Shown here piece by piece: positions 10,321-22,675 of a stretch of DNA of 64,000 nucleotides (positions within the stretch are counted from its first letter, which is position 1; every line of letters begins with the position of its first letter). The notes below the pieces were generated by a model. The model ran no database searches. It had not been told where the DNA came from and was given only the letters and a program-made list of their open reading frames with translations. A program made the translations under genes and the position numbers. This stretch comes from Paragorgia papillata (Eukaryota > Cnidaria > Anthozoa > Scleralcyonacea > Coralliidae): NCBI GenBank assembly GCA_035771165.1, contig JAWNZC010000179.1, forward strand, positions 1,832,501 to 1,896,500, read 5' to 3'.

Positions 10321-12746
10321 CGTCTCTGAATGATTTAAACCAGTTGAAGGTAATTTGGAAGGCTTTTATCCTTTTGTTGAGTCCGAATTACGGCACATTG
10401 TTGAACAAGAATTTCCTATGTTTGTAGAATCAGCTGAATAAAGCTCTTGGTGATGCCTCCATAGTGGTAAAAGCCTCTTGTGGCTTGGTGTCGTTGTTTT
10501 ATATTCTCGGCTATATCCCACACGTTTACGATGCGTTGGCTGTTACTCCTGGCTTGTGAGTATTATTTAAGAGAAATTACACTTCTCCCAAGTTTTTCGA
10601 CGTGCTACCACGTTAAACTGCTGGGTATTTTGCAACGAGAGCGTATAAGATTACAGTACAAATTATGAAGTCAAAGGTCGTTGACATCACTGATCGTTGA
10701 CATCACTGAGCGTTGATCACACACATATATTTACACGACATATGAATCATTATCTCACAGCTTGTTTTAACAGGATGTATTCACAAGGTTGTAGCAAGCC
10801 TGTTAACAAGTTGCAATTTTAACATGCTGATACAAGCTTGTTGTCAACTTTGTAGCAAAGTGCAGAGTACTGGAACAACTTGTCACAAGTCTGTTGGATA
10901 TCGCTTACCAGTCAAAACGTCCTCGGGTCATAGAAGTAAAAAAGATAAATACAGTATATTAATAGACTTTATTTGAAAGTTAAAAAAACGTACATAAGTG
11001 AATACCTCAAGCAATTAGATGGTTAATTTGTATCGTTTGACTAGACTTTGTAGCTCATTTATGTGTTGCTATAAAAATGGAAATTTGATACAAGTAAAGA
11101 CTGGCAACAGCCTGATCTTGCAGCTTTATACAGTAGAACAGATTACTGGCGTGAAACATTTGAAGAATGTATTTGTCAATGTGAAAAATATACTAATAAG
11201 TCTTATATAGAGTGGTATATGTATGTTGACATGTTCCCCGATCAGTTTGGAAGAAATGAGGACGTTTTCACTGGACACCTGGATATCAACCTTGTTACAA
11301 GTTGTTAACAACCCATTATAGACTTGTTAACAAACTGGGAACAACCAGTGCAAATGCATCTCAGTGACAACCTGTTGTAACAGCTTTGTAACAGCTTGCT
11401 GTCACTGGTATGGAACAACCCAGTATTGGCTGGTCTCAGTATTCCCCCATTCTGAGATACCCCCTACACATACACAACAGAAATGCACAAAAATAACAAT
11501 GCATCAATAACAAGCCTACTGTATAACGTAAAGGAATGTAATCATGCAAGAGAGGTAAACTAAGACGTTTCAATCATTGAAAAGATCTTGCAAGTCAATG
11601 CCTTATATATACACAATGTAAATATGCCATGGAATTCCCATGGTGGTGTTTGCATCCTTTAGATGTAACATTGAACACTGCAGTGCCATAATAAAGAACT
11701 ATGATAACGGTTATGATTTTTCTTTGTGTTTTCCTCATGAATTATTAATGAGTTTTTTTAAGTGGCTGTAATAGTCCGTACCAGAGAAATAGTGACTTGT
11801 ACATTTAACCACAATCCTTTGTGTGCAGTAAATATTGTTTCTTGCAGAATTATTGGAAGATATGGTTTTAAAACAATCAACTTTGGTAGGAATGAAGTTC
11901 TTGCTTATACTTATCCATCTTAGCATGATAAACAATGTTTAGTTGTTATTTGAGCTGATTTGAGGTTGCAAAGCATTGTGGTTAAATGTACTACCACTAT
12001 CTTTTTCAGTACCAATCAATAGATGCACAGTACGATTGCAACAGAATGTTACTGTCTGTGCCATGGAAGACATACCTCAGACATTAGGTTACCATCACAT
12101 AGAAGAATACTAATTTATAGACATATTGACAAACTGATGGAAGTCGAATTTCATGTACATGTATATAAAGACAGCAACAATTAGATACTTATTATGCTTC
12201 GAATGATAAAATGCGTGGAAAGTTTAATATGTTTTGAACATGTTAACCCATTCCTTCCTAGCAGTTTTCACTTGATGAGTAGAATCATCTGGCATTAGAC
12301 AGAGTAAAATTAATAAAGTGGCCGGTTTTGGGTGGCCTAGTAGGGAAATTAACAGGGAAATTATCTTACACTGTGTGTTAATTTGAGTGCTTTAGTTCCC
12401 TAATTACATGCCAATTTGTCATGATTATTCGTTTCTTTTCAGTCTGATTCCACCTCATTTTAAAATATGGTCACTTATCACTGGTGGTTTTATAGAATAC
12501 AGAGTGTGGAATGTAAGTACTTTACTACTAATATACAGGGGTGACAGCATGCAAGGGGGTGTAGGTGTGCGTGACCCCCCCCCCCAAACACACACACACT
12601 TTTTGGAAAACTTGTTGGTAAAACAGAGATTTTGTAGTATAATATGATTTGTCAGTAAATTGATGAGAAATTGGTTGGTTGGTTAATTGATCATAAAAAT
12701 TAGTTGGTAATGTGCAGAAGCAACAGAGGTACACTACCCCCCCCCC

Positions 12747-12785
<39 letters not shown>

Positions 12786-15700
12786 AGCTGAATATAATAA
12801 TTTTATATTGTAATATCAACAAATAAATTCCCAATGCAGCCAAGTGACGAATCAGACATACTTTAATGCTACTCTTTCTTTAAAGTTTTTTGGGATAATT
12901 CAAAAATTATGTCTACCAATCCACGGTACATCAATATAGTGCCCACGTTCCATTAAATCCTGATGATGGCAGTCTTGCGGGAAGCCTATTTGCATCTTGT
13001 TGATAGGAAACGTCATCTATGGTTCTATACGAGATTATACAAGATTATACAGTGTTTTCATTGGTTGTTGGCCATGATCTATTAGAGGACAGACACATGG
13101 TCACGTCAGATCACGTCAGCTGACTTGCTTTTTTCCTTCTTCATGCCCCAAAATCCAGCAAGAGTTTCAACAAAAACCTTTTAAATTTTTATTGTATAAA
13201 ACAAATAGATTCCATTTTTTTGTTGTCTGTTCAGTTATAGATGCACAGAAGACGTCACAACGTGGTAAGAACATCAGTGACCCACTCGACTGCATCTCGT
13301 GGGCCACTTTTTTGTTCTTACCACATTGTGACATCATCTGTGCATCTATAACTGAACAGACAACGGCAAAATGGAATCTATTTGTTAAGTATAAATATGG
13401 GACCTTTCTTCACAATGATAACCCCTGATGAAGACACTAGATCGGGGTGTCAAAACGTTGGGTCATGAACAGTAACTTTTCAAGCCACGTTCAAAAAACT
13501 TTAAAGCCAGAGTATAGCGTTAAACTATGCCTGATATTGTAATATATAAATATTAATTCTTTGAAAGTTTTCATGGTGATAATTAACACTTATTTACTGG
13601 TGCCGAGGGAAACTGCCGTTGTTTCCCGAGGCGAAACCGAGGGCAACAACGGCAGTCGAGGGGCCACAAAACACACTGTTTTCTCGAGGTACCAGTAAAT
13701 AAGATAGATAATAATGAATAGATAAATATAATATATTATATTAATTTTTTAAAGCCTCCTAGCTTGCAGTACTGTATATATCATAAGTATTACTAGAATC
13801 CTAAATGTAAACTGATGGCATTTTTTTTACGTTTCACAGGTCATTGCTGATATTATAGTCCTTGTTTTGTGTGGAAGGATTCTTGAACCTTTGTGGGGGG
13901 CATTGGAGTTTCTGGTAATTATTAATAATTGATTACAAGAAGTTCTAAATGTACTAACTTGGAATAATTCTCATCCAAAGAACCCAAGTAGAATTTTCCC
14001 ATGTACTGTCTGAATGTTCTCCCTTTGAGGAGTAAAACCACGTGGCATTAAACAGAGTAAAATAAGAAATTAAGAGGCCGTTTTGGGCTGGCTCAGGCAA
14101 AAATGTGTTTAATAACTAAAAGCCCTGTTACACGTAAACTTGCACGGCAATTTTCAGCGTCCGATTTTCAAGTCAGTGCAGGAAAAGTTGGTTTGGTATC
14201 TACTTTCGCAACAAATACTGCAACTGGAAATTTCAGTCGAGATGAAACTGGAAATAACGAGCTTTCTTCGACTTGTCTCGTTTCGATTGTTTGCTTTTCA
14301 ACTTCATTATTAAGAAGAGAATTACGAACGCTTTTCTGTTTTTCGCCATGCAGTTAAATTATCATTTGCAATTCGCAACATTTTTTGCCACGCATTAAAG
14401 TTTACCCTGAGAAAAGTGACGTGTGACATGGTCATGTGCAACACCGACACGGTATATTTTTGCGGCGCAGGTTGCACAAGCAACATCTGCGTGTAACAGA
14501 GCCGTAAGGGGCTGTTTATGATGGGAGCCGGGACGGGACGTTTTTCATCCCGGGTTTATATGAGAATGTTTTCAGGCGAGGGGCAAAGCACTCCTTGGAT
14601 TTTCTTGGACTTGGATTGGACTTTCGGACCTCTTTTTTTTGCGGACTTTTCCGGACTTTTTGTGAAACTTATTAACGATATTTTCTCTTTATTTTTCATG
14701 TTCTGGTCGAGCTTTTTAAGTGAAACTGGGAAATAATAAAGGCGTAGGAGCCAAATGGGAGAATAGTAGGGAAATATATTCATAAAAACAGTCAAATATG
14801 AAAATACAAAAAGTAAAAAAAAAAAGTGCAGATTTCTTCTGATTTTCTGGGGATTTTGATCAATTGAGTCGGATTTTCAAAGGATTTTCATGTGGATTTT
14901 CATGGATTTTCAAGAATTTTTGGGGATTTTTGGATTTTTAAGGATTTTTAAAATTCCGCTGGACTTTTTGCGGCCTATTCGTCGAAGTGTACGGGATTTT
15001 TGGAGTGCTTTGCCCCTCGTTTTCAGGCGGGACAATTGCGACCGGGACGTTTCACAACACAGCTAGAAAGATGTAAAAACCACAGAATAACAGAGAAATA
15101 AATAGAATTTGACGTATTATAAAGAGCTGCTGTCCTCCTACTAGCCGTTATCACTCATTTGTATCAAATAAACAGCTTAAGAATCAAAATAAATACTCGA
15201 AACGGTATCCGTCATATCATCCCGGTTACACGCGTAAAAATCTCACAATTAGTTGTTACAGCATTGTTGCGTGAACAATGCCGCAACAACGTTGTTATCA
15301 CGTGTGAACAACATTGATGAATTAACAACATTGTTCATCATTGTTTCAACAAGTTGTTACTGCTTGATGAAACAACAACCGTTGTTCACGCATGTTGTAA
15401 CAACCGAAGGACATGTTGATCAACACCAGTCATGTTCACAATTGTTGTAACATTGTTGTTCATCGTTGTTGGCTATAAAAAATGTGCTGTTGGAACAACT
15501 TTATTTTATTTTATTTTATTTTATTTTATTTTATTTTATTTTATTAGCTTCGCCATAGACTTGACTAAATACATGTATGGTATCGCAAAATAAACTAAAA
15601 CGAGGACCATTCAAACACAAATTTAAACTTATGGCAAAAATTCTGACAAAACTTACACAATACAACATACATGCAATATAGAAATAAATACTAAAAACAG

Positions 15701-18700
15701 CAAGTAAAGCTGCGGGTGAGACTACGGGAATTGTTACAATTTGGACATATAGTTTTGAAAGAACGTCATGGATCTAAATGTGGCCAGTTCTAGTGCATTG
15801 AAATTAATTGTTCATGACTGTTGATTTATTCGTGAACAAGTTGTTCGAACTATAAGTGAACAACTTGTTGACAACTTGTTCACGGGGTGCAGCACAACAT
15901 TGTTCACGCCTGTTAACAACCGTGAACAACTTGTGCGTTTTTACGCGTGTAGGCGGGACAGAGCATTTATATGGCGAAAATTGCCCCTCTCAAGCCGGGA
16001 TCTCCGTTGAGGAAACCGGGGATCCCGGTTAGGCGGGACGGGACAAAAACGTCCCGGCAAACACATTCTTCATATAAACGAAATGAGATAAATAAAGGGA
16101 AAATATTCTTTCCAAAGAAGGTAATCAGATGTTCACATAGGAAATATTATTAAAAGCCCGATGTATTAAATTGGCCACTGAAAGCCCTTTTAGGGAATCA
16201 TAATGTAAATGTATGTATCTCAATTAATATTCTTTTATATGCATATAAATTAGCCCCTCTGAACTCGTTTTCATGTGCGAAATTCAACAGAATTTTTACT
16301 CTAAAGCGAGGTCAGAGGGGCTAATTTCTATGCACATAACCTTTTATTTTTAAATCGTCGCCCATTTATATGAATAAGGTCTATATATCCCGACTACTTT
16401 TTACCTGTTCTTCTTTTTGTTCTTTTAGAAATATATTACCATTTTAAATGTTGGTACATCATTAATTGCGTCGTGTTTGTGTTTATTTTACTACTTGGCA
16501 AGTGACAACTTGAATGTATGGTATGTCATATTGTTCCACATTTACTACTCTTCCATATAGTATGTGATTTTATAAAGTCAAACTTATGTCGTTGCCTGCA
16601 TATTATGGTTGCTCTTGAAATCCTGACGATCACGATGCGACGAAAATGATACTTTAAATAAACGGCTAGAATGCATTACTGCTATAGTAATTACATGGGC
16701 CTATTGCAGAAACGTCGCTTAACCGTTGTTTGCAATAATCAGTGTTTCAACGAGTTTTAAAATATCTATAACTGCCATGCGAAAATACTGACTATGTTAA
16801 TCTCAAACTCATTAATAATTCACGAGATAATCAGCCAATTAGAATAGTTCATTCAATCACCTGATTAAGTTGGTTACTGCAGTAAAGCCCAAGATATTAG
16901 ATGAAAACCGGTGTTGCTGTATGAATAAATTTTACACACACTCATGAATAAAATCTCATGAGCTTATATCCTATTATAATCTAACCACTGTGTAATCCTT
17001 AACTATAAATTCTGGAATGGACTTCTGCTTAAATAATTTCACTGCCAACATTCTTTTCATTAGGTTCTTAACATTCAGTGGAATGAATGGTATTCTTGCT
17101 GGTGTAACGGTAGCGTTGAAACAAAGCGTACCCGATAACGAGTTAAACGTGTATAGTGTGTTAAGTGCAAAAGTAAAGGTAAGCAAATTTGCAAGGACCC
17201 TGTCGAGTAGTGGTGTGCGTCGGATTGACCCCTTATAATCCGAGGGTTTGCCAAAACTGTCAATCCGAATCCGATCCGAAGCCAAAAAATCGTAGTCCGA
17301 TCCGATCCGAAAACAGCTGCTCAAATCCGATCCGATCCGAAAAAATTAAAACACCGGATATATGTTGCAATAGTTGCGCAAACTTTCCAAAAAGAAAACC
17401 AATGAACAAATAAATTTAAGAAAACTACTATACAATAATAATCTTATGCAATAGTAACGTTCATATGTTGTGCAATGTGCATGCAACTAGTGAATTTGTT
17501 AATTTTGTGACAAAAACAATGACAAAAGTGAATCTGATGCGGGTAAAAAGTGCAAAATCCGATTCGATCCGATCTGAGAAAAGAAGAACAAAATCCGATC
17601 CGATCCGAGAAAAAAAGAACAAAATCCGATCCGATGCGAACGATAAAAGTTTAGTCCGAATTCGATCCGAATCCGTTCGGATCGGATTCGGATCGGATTC
17701 GCACACCTCTACTGTCGAGTGCTGTATAGGCAGTGTTCTGGTTATAGGTGATGAACTGTCGAGATATTCAGCAACAAAATACGAAATTTTCCTTCACCAA
17801 ATCCCCCTGACAACAACATGCAGTTTAATTGAGTGAAATGGTTTGAAGCTAGGATTAGCACATGTTTGTGAAAATTGATCGTCTAGGTTAGTGTAGTCTT
17901 GAGAAAGACTGTTGTTGATGTTAGACCCCGTTTACACGATGCCGGTACAATTTGAAAACGGAACAAAATCATGCCGTTTAGGCCTTGCGTTTACACGATA
18001 CCGGCACAAGAATGACATGAAAACGGCACAAAATGAAGACGGGTTCCTTGACGGCATGAAATGAAAACGCAACACTAACCGGTATCGTGTAAACGCCCGT
18101 GCCGTAACAGTTTGATGACGGTAATCACGATATATACGACCACAGTATTCGGGTCAGCAGTATTCACAAAGTCTTCTCAATTCTCATTGGAAGAGAATAG
18201 TCATATGCTAATCCGTCATTATATTATACCGGCACCGTGTAAACGCAAGACTTTTTGGCCTTAATTTACACACCGGCATGATTTTGTTCCGTTTTCAAAT
18301 TGTGGCATCGTGTAAACGGGGTCTTAGACTCACTTAGCCGTGGGGGGCGGGGCGTAAAGGGAGAAGGAGAGAGCCTGTAGACAAACGATTGAAGCCGCCG
18401 TTCTATGATACCAGAATCTGGTATCATGCTCTGATTGGTCTGATCACTGATTGAATTATTCATAATAGAATATTATTGAATTGAATTATTCATAATTTAG
18501 GGAAACACGGGTGGCGTGCACGCGCTGCCTCTCACCAAAAGTTAAGCCTGGTTAGACGGGGTTAGTACTTGGGTGACCGCTTGGGAATGACCCCGTTGTC
18601 GGGCTTGGACTCACTCATGTGAGTTGAGTTGTAGTTGATCTCTCCTGTGCTTCGAGGGTTTTTCGCCGGGTTCTCTGGTTTTCCTCCCTCCATAAAATCA

Positions 18701-21700
18701 ACACCTAACATCTTAGCTGTGATCCGTGGTCTGAACTGTGTCGTTGGCGGCTGCTTCGAGCGCCTTTGATATGCCTCGACACGGCCACGTTGTTCTGCGT
18801 CCTTCGTAATTCAGCCGCTGGCTGCGATTCGCAGTCCTTTATTAAAATAGGGGCGAGTGTGGGTTGGTGTGTGCAAAGTGTTTAATCGAAAGCTCCTTCT
18901 CCCTTTACGTCCCGCCCCCACAGAGAGAACCTGTTCACAGGCTAGACTCACTGGACTCTGAAGATGACCGCCGCTGAGGCCGTCGAAACGCCAGTCACTA
19001 ACAACAACAGTCTTTCTCAAGACTACACTAACCTAGACGATCAATTTCCACAAACATGAAATGTCAATTGTTACTTGTAATATCTTTAACACCAATCGTT
19101 TCCTCTTTTGCTTTTCTCTCCCAGTATTTGCCGTCGCTAATGGTGATCTGTAGTTTTGTGCTCTGTCTAATTCATCTCCTGCCTCTTGTTAATGTCATCT
19201 TGACTATCTCTGGTGTCTTGGTCGGATGGATTTATCTACGTTTCTACCAACCAAAGGGAAAAGGTGCCAAAGGCGATCTTCGAGATGGGTTTGCCTTCGC
19301 TACGTTCTTTCCAGAACCACTGCAGTAAGTCCCCAATCAATCTTATCCCTTTATTATATTTGCTGAGAGGCTGCGCGAGGCTGCATGGTCCCTTTCTAAT
19401 CAGTCCTTTCCTCTTTCTTTATTGCTTGATTCCTTCTTTGATTCATTAATTCCTTCTTCGATTCCTTCATTCATTCCTTCCTTCCTTCCTCCCTCCCTCC
19501 CTTCCCTCCCTCCCTTCCCTCCCTCCCTTCCCTCCCTCCCTTCCCTCCCTCCCTTCCCTCCCTCCCTTCCTTCCCTCCCTCCCTCCCTTTCCTCCCTCCC
19601 TCTATCCCTCTATCCCAACCTTACTTTCTGACACCTTTTTTTGGGCAGCAAGTAGCACATGTTAATTCTCAGTACCCGAGGATCACATGACCACGCCCAG
19701 GTTTGTCCAGTAACACCGTCCAGTGTCATGTCTGCAACTTTCGAGGTGTTTGGATTTACCGAACACAAGGTTCAACATTAGACTCGAACTCGCCTCGAAA
19801 CAGACTAGTTCCTAGTCCTCTTTTCTCTCGAACTTATTTTGGTGACGTCACAGAATAGGGATCGAGCGAGAGGACTAGCGGAAAATGTTCATCTTTATCT
19901 ATCATGAATCCTGCTGGAGCTCGGATTCTTTAATCTTTATGAACGAGGGCACTTAAACAAACTTCTTCTTGAGAGCAGACAGCAAACGAGTAGGTTTCTT
20001 TATTTTACATTACGTTAAAAGGTTGTTACATACGAGGCTTTATAAAGTAGTGTTCGGCGTAGGAAGTGATTGTGTTGAAACACATTTATACAAATCGAAA
20101 TATGCTATTTTCACGTTTCGACAGTAGACCAACCTTGCTATATGATGTTATAAAGAATTGTGCAGACCGACGTGAGTGTTATCTGCCAAACGGCCGTTTG
20201 GTGCCTCTATAATTTGGGGCCAGATTTGGGGCCAAGCAAAACATTTTATTCCAGGCCTCTCACAATTTCGGTCTGCCGCCTGACGAGGCCTGGGAACCAG
20301 GCTGGCCTCGAAATTGCAAGGACTCGGACGCAAAAGGCGTGGACCCGAAAGTGTATGGCGGACTTGGACTCGACATTGAAGGGAGTTAAACTTGGGCTCG
20401 AAAGATATATACAACACTGCTGCCAACGTCAACTCGGGGGCGAGGGAGCGGAGATAAGGTCCTGGGAACGAGGTTGCCAACATCCAATGAAAACTCGGAT
20501 TAAATTGTGAAACCGGGTTATTGTGAAAAATGTGATGGATACACTAAAATAATACTTTTGTCTTTCAGTGGCCCTGTGTTGGTGGTGTCAACTATATTCT
20601 TTAACTGGTTAATACGATTCAATATTTGTTCTAAACCAATACGAACTTACGATGTTGGAGCTCCTTCGGCCATAACAATAAGCTTGCCTGGAATGGACCC
20701 AGCAGACGCTGAAAGAAGAAGGTACAGTATATGCAGTGTTAACACATAGCGTGACGTCAGAATGCCACACACAGAATACACTTAAAAAGAAACCTATTTG
20801 GAAGAATTTTGTTACGCGTTTAACCCATTCCTATCCCTAGAACATGCTATGTAATCGAGTGAAATGCCCAATATTACTTATAATATATCCAATTCTCTCC
20901 TGGCATTACCACCTTAATATATATATACAGAACTCGCGATCAAGCTCTCGGCAACGCCCTCCGTCAGTGGTCAGAGCATTGCACTAGAATCGCAAGGTCG
21001 TGGGTGAGGTATCATTACCTTCAAATTATGAAGCTTAACCAACATTAAAACCACCATCTGATTGGACAACCTTTTAAAACGAATCCTCACCCCCATACCA
21101 CCCCCCGGTAATCACGCCCCCCGGAAACCCTAAACCTAACCACAACCCTCCGGAAAAATGTGCCTCCTCTCAGACCCCGACCACAACACCCCTCTAGGAT
21201 TTTTAGCTTTATGTGTTCAAGATTAACATCCCGCATGTGGGATGGTTATATTAGATGGTTAAGCTTCATATTTTGTAACCGATGATACCTCCGTGGGTTC
21301 AATTCCTGCCGGAAGGCCTGTGTAGTTGCATTTTTCGCAACTGGTCCCGGTTTGGTCTTAAAATGTATATATTCTACACTCGAATTTTCCTTCACCATAA
21401 CTCCCTAGAACATGCTACGTAATCGAGTGAAATGCCCAATATTACTTATAATCTATCTAAGTCGGCCTAGCCTGCGCCGCAGACGTCCAAACCCCGGTTC
21501 GTACGTCTTTGGCGCAGACTAAGTCGGCCAAAAACAACCCGTTGTTATTTTAGAGTGTAAAAATTGTGGAGCGCTGCGTAGGCAGTGTTTTGAATAGAGC
21601 AAAGTGAAAAGGTGATAAACTACCGAGATTAGTTTTTAATAACAAAATACTGACGTTTCGAGCGGAGCCCTTCATCAGAGTAAAATGCGATGTGAAAAGT

Positions 21701-22551
21701 AAAAAAGTGCCTATGGAACGAAAATTAAGTCTGTCTTATTTGAAAGAACACTTGTAAAAAATGACAGAGTAACATCTTTTGCAGTTTTTCGTTTCTTTGC
21801 TTCATTGTTGAGATCTTCAGGTTTGATTTGCAAATTAAACATTTTGACGTGACATGTCACTGTGCGTATAATGACTTCCCGGAAAAGGTTATATATCGTT
21901 GCTGTTATCAAACCAAATAATCCGAAGGAAGCATCTGGGCGTGTTTCTCCCACAACACCAAACATGTAGAATTTTCAAGTAATTATATTTGACAATAGCA
22001 AATATTTCTTAACCTTTTCCGATATGTCATTATGCACATGTGACGTCAAAATGTTTAATTTACATATCAAACATGCAACCTGAAATATCTCAACAACGAA
22101 GCAAGGAAACGAAAAACTGCAAAAGACGATCCTCTGTAATTTTAAGTGTTCTTTCAAATAGGACAGACTTAATGTTTCGTTTCATTGTCACTTTAATCGA
22201 AAAACTGCATCGAGCAGAGCTGAAAGGCGCGTGTATTAACCACCGTGTCACCAACACCCCCTATTTTTCATGACCATTTCCTGATCACTTTTTCGCACCG
22301 GGTCTGGACCTGTCGGCCCTCAATTGCCTTCATTGTGTCATTTTTCTAGGCAAAAAGCTATCAAAGCCCTGAATGAACGCATGAGTAAACTGGAGCAGCC
22401 TACAAACTGGCCTTCACTGGACGACGCAGCCCCACCCACGGAGAACACCATGTCAAGCGAAGATGTGATGGATTTAGAAGAGCCCGAGATAGTCGTTGTA
22501 AAAAACAACGACGAAGACACTGCTAACGATAATGGTGTCGAAGTTACATGA
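10314..22551 (+). CDS. TMEM115: Transmembrane protein 115 (Golgi, rhomboid-like fold)
   Basis: Nine exons: 10314-10349, 10428-10555, 12443-12512, 13840-13914, 16429-16520, 17064-17178, 19125-19324, 20569-20721 and 22350-22551 (1071 nt, 356 residues; human about 351). All introns are GT-AG and phases agree. Family landmarks: SIVVKA near the first membrane helix, LAVTPG, EPLWGALE (residues 94-101), GVTVALKQ, WIYLRFYQ, FAFATFFPE and YDVGAPSAITISLPGMDP (266-283). Several hydrophobic segments span roughly residues 22-225, followed by a cytosolic tail rich in D/E. Known role: a Golgi multi-pass protein that interacts with the COG complex and affects retrograde transport. Introns carry many MITEs, SINEs and microsatellites. 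The last two exons are repeated three more times downstream, so the exon 8-9 choice here rests on proximity. Confidence 0.93.
10740..11420. repeat. TTGTAACA/TGTTAACAA-rich element in TMEM115 intron 2
   Basis: Both ends (10760-10890 and 11290-11420) are dense in TGTTAACAAG and GTTGTAACA motifs in partly inverted order, with a unique centre. Similar sequence recurs at 15250-15950. It is probably a decayed foldback transposon. Confidence 0.45.
12737..12784. repeat. Poly(C) plus (CA)n microsatellite
   Basis: A C-run then about 17 CA units. A related C-run plus ACACAC tract lies at 12576-12599. Confidence 0.95.
13199..13385. repeat. Near-perfect foldback in TMEM115 intron 3
   Basis: Arms of about 75 bp are inverted copies. 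They begin ACAAATAGATTCCATTTT and contain CTGTTCAGTTATAGATGCAC; GTGGTAAGAAC closes the stem around a short CTCGACTGC-containing loop. Confidence 0.8.
13587..13702. repeat. Small foldback element
   Basis: CTTATTTACTGGTGCCGAGG at the left pairs with CCTCGAGGTACCAGTAAATAAG-type sequence at the right. The core repeats GTTGTTTCCCGAGGCGAA. A partial relative lies at 44976-45040. Confidence 0.65.
14577..15019. mobile_element. MITE with perfect 8-bp target duplication
   Basis: Ends CGAGGGGCAAAGCACTCC and complement. TTTTCAGG flanks both sides (14569-14576 and 15020-15027). The 8-bp duplication suggests the hAT superfamily. It interrupts a larger GGGACGGGACG repeat (about 14510-16060). Confidence 0.8.
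15227..15951. mobile_element. AACAA/TTGTT-rich MITE with nested (TTTTA)n insertion
   Basis: Ends TACACGCGTAAAAA and complement. The flanks are dense in GTTGTTCAC/GTGAACAAC motifs. The centre (about 15500-15820) starts with (TTTTA)n at 15500-15546, which looks like the tail of a minus-strand retroposon inserted into the MITE. Confidence 0.6.
17208..17711. mobile_element. hAT-like MITE with 8-bp target duplication
   Basis: Ends TAGTGGTGTGCG and CGCACACCTCTA. CTGTCGAG is duplicated perfectly at 17200-17207 and 17712-17719. The interior is built from GATCCGAATCCGATCCGA repeats. It sits 30 bases after the exon 6 splice donor. Confidence 0.9.
17924..18323. mobile_element. PIF/Harbinger-like MITE, second copy
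   Basis: Same family as 5522-6239, with TTA on both sides (17921-17923 and 18324-18326). A few bases of the right inverted repeat are deleted. Confidence 0.85.
18500..18795 (+). mobile_element. 5S rRNA-derived SINE, tail type 1
   Basis: GTTAAGCCTGGTTAGACGGG, then TTAGTACTTGG, GTGACCGCTTGGGAAT and CCCCGTT, follow the order of the 5S rRNA internal promoter (A box, intermediate element, C box). The body contains TGTGCTTCGAGGGTTTTTCG and the tail CGCCTTTGATATGCCTC. The head is a SINE3-type arrangement. The same tail is found on the minus strand at 41512-41812. Confidence 0.8.
19463..19620. repeat. (CCTCCCTTCC)n microsatellite
   Basis: A long pyrimidine tract in TMEM115 intron 7. It creates a proline/serine-rich open frame that is not a gene. 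Confidence 0.95.
20954..21400 (+). mobile_element. tRNA-derived SINE in block A, interrupted
   Basis: The same SINE lies in blocks B, C and D. Here the A box has lost four bases (CCGTCAGTGG instead of CCGTGGCTCAGTGG), and the B-box region is split by a 286-bp MITE. Confidence 0.8.
21006..21291. mobile_element. MITE inserted in the SINE B-box region
   Basis: Inverted ends GAGGTATCAT...ATGATACCTC, about 35 bp. A 7-bp duplication CGTGGGT lies at 20999-21005 and 21292-21298. The empty site is intact in blocks B, C and D (GGTCGTGGGTTCAATTCC), so the boundaries are certain. Confidence 0.9.
21706..22192. mobile_element. TTAA-class MITE (family 2) in TMEM115 intron 8
   Basis: Inverted ends AGTGCCTATG(A/G)AACGAAAAT, followed by TTAA on the right (22193-22196). 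Equivalent copies: 31716-32194 (B), 52653-53138 (C) and 61390-61869 (D). They contain paired GATATGCAAATTAAACATTT and TGACGTCA motifs. Confidence 0.75.
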
Positions 22552-22632
22552 AATTATTGGATTGTTGAAGTAAAACGGACAGTTTTGCTATAATATTTAG
22601 CGATAGTAGAGACACGGTCGGCTGGGTGTACA

Positions 22633-22638
22633 AATAAA
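22633..22638 (+). terminator. TMEM115 poly(A) signal
   Basis: AATAAA 82 bases after the stop codon. It is conserved in blocks B, C and D at the same offset. Confidence 0.65.
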
Positions 22639-22675
22639 AGAGAGACTGCTGATTGGCTTATAAACCAGATATTAA

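Larger units (their letters stand above)
17861..19058. mobile_element. Composite element with 57-bp inverted ends
   Basis: Arms 17861-17917 and 19001-19058 are inverted copies (CATGTTTGTG...). The interior was invaded by a Harbinger-like MITE and a 5S-derived SINE. A CCGTCGAAACGCCAG hairpin motif lies next to the right arm (about 18957-18996). Confidence 0.75.

Noticed and set aside
19422..19631. Pro/Ser-rich open frame
   Set aside because: Produced by the (CCTCCCTTCC)n tract.
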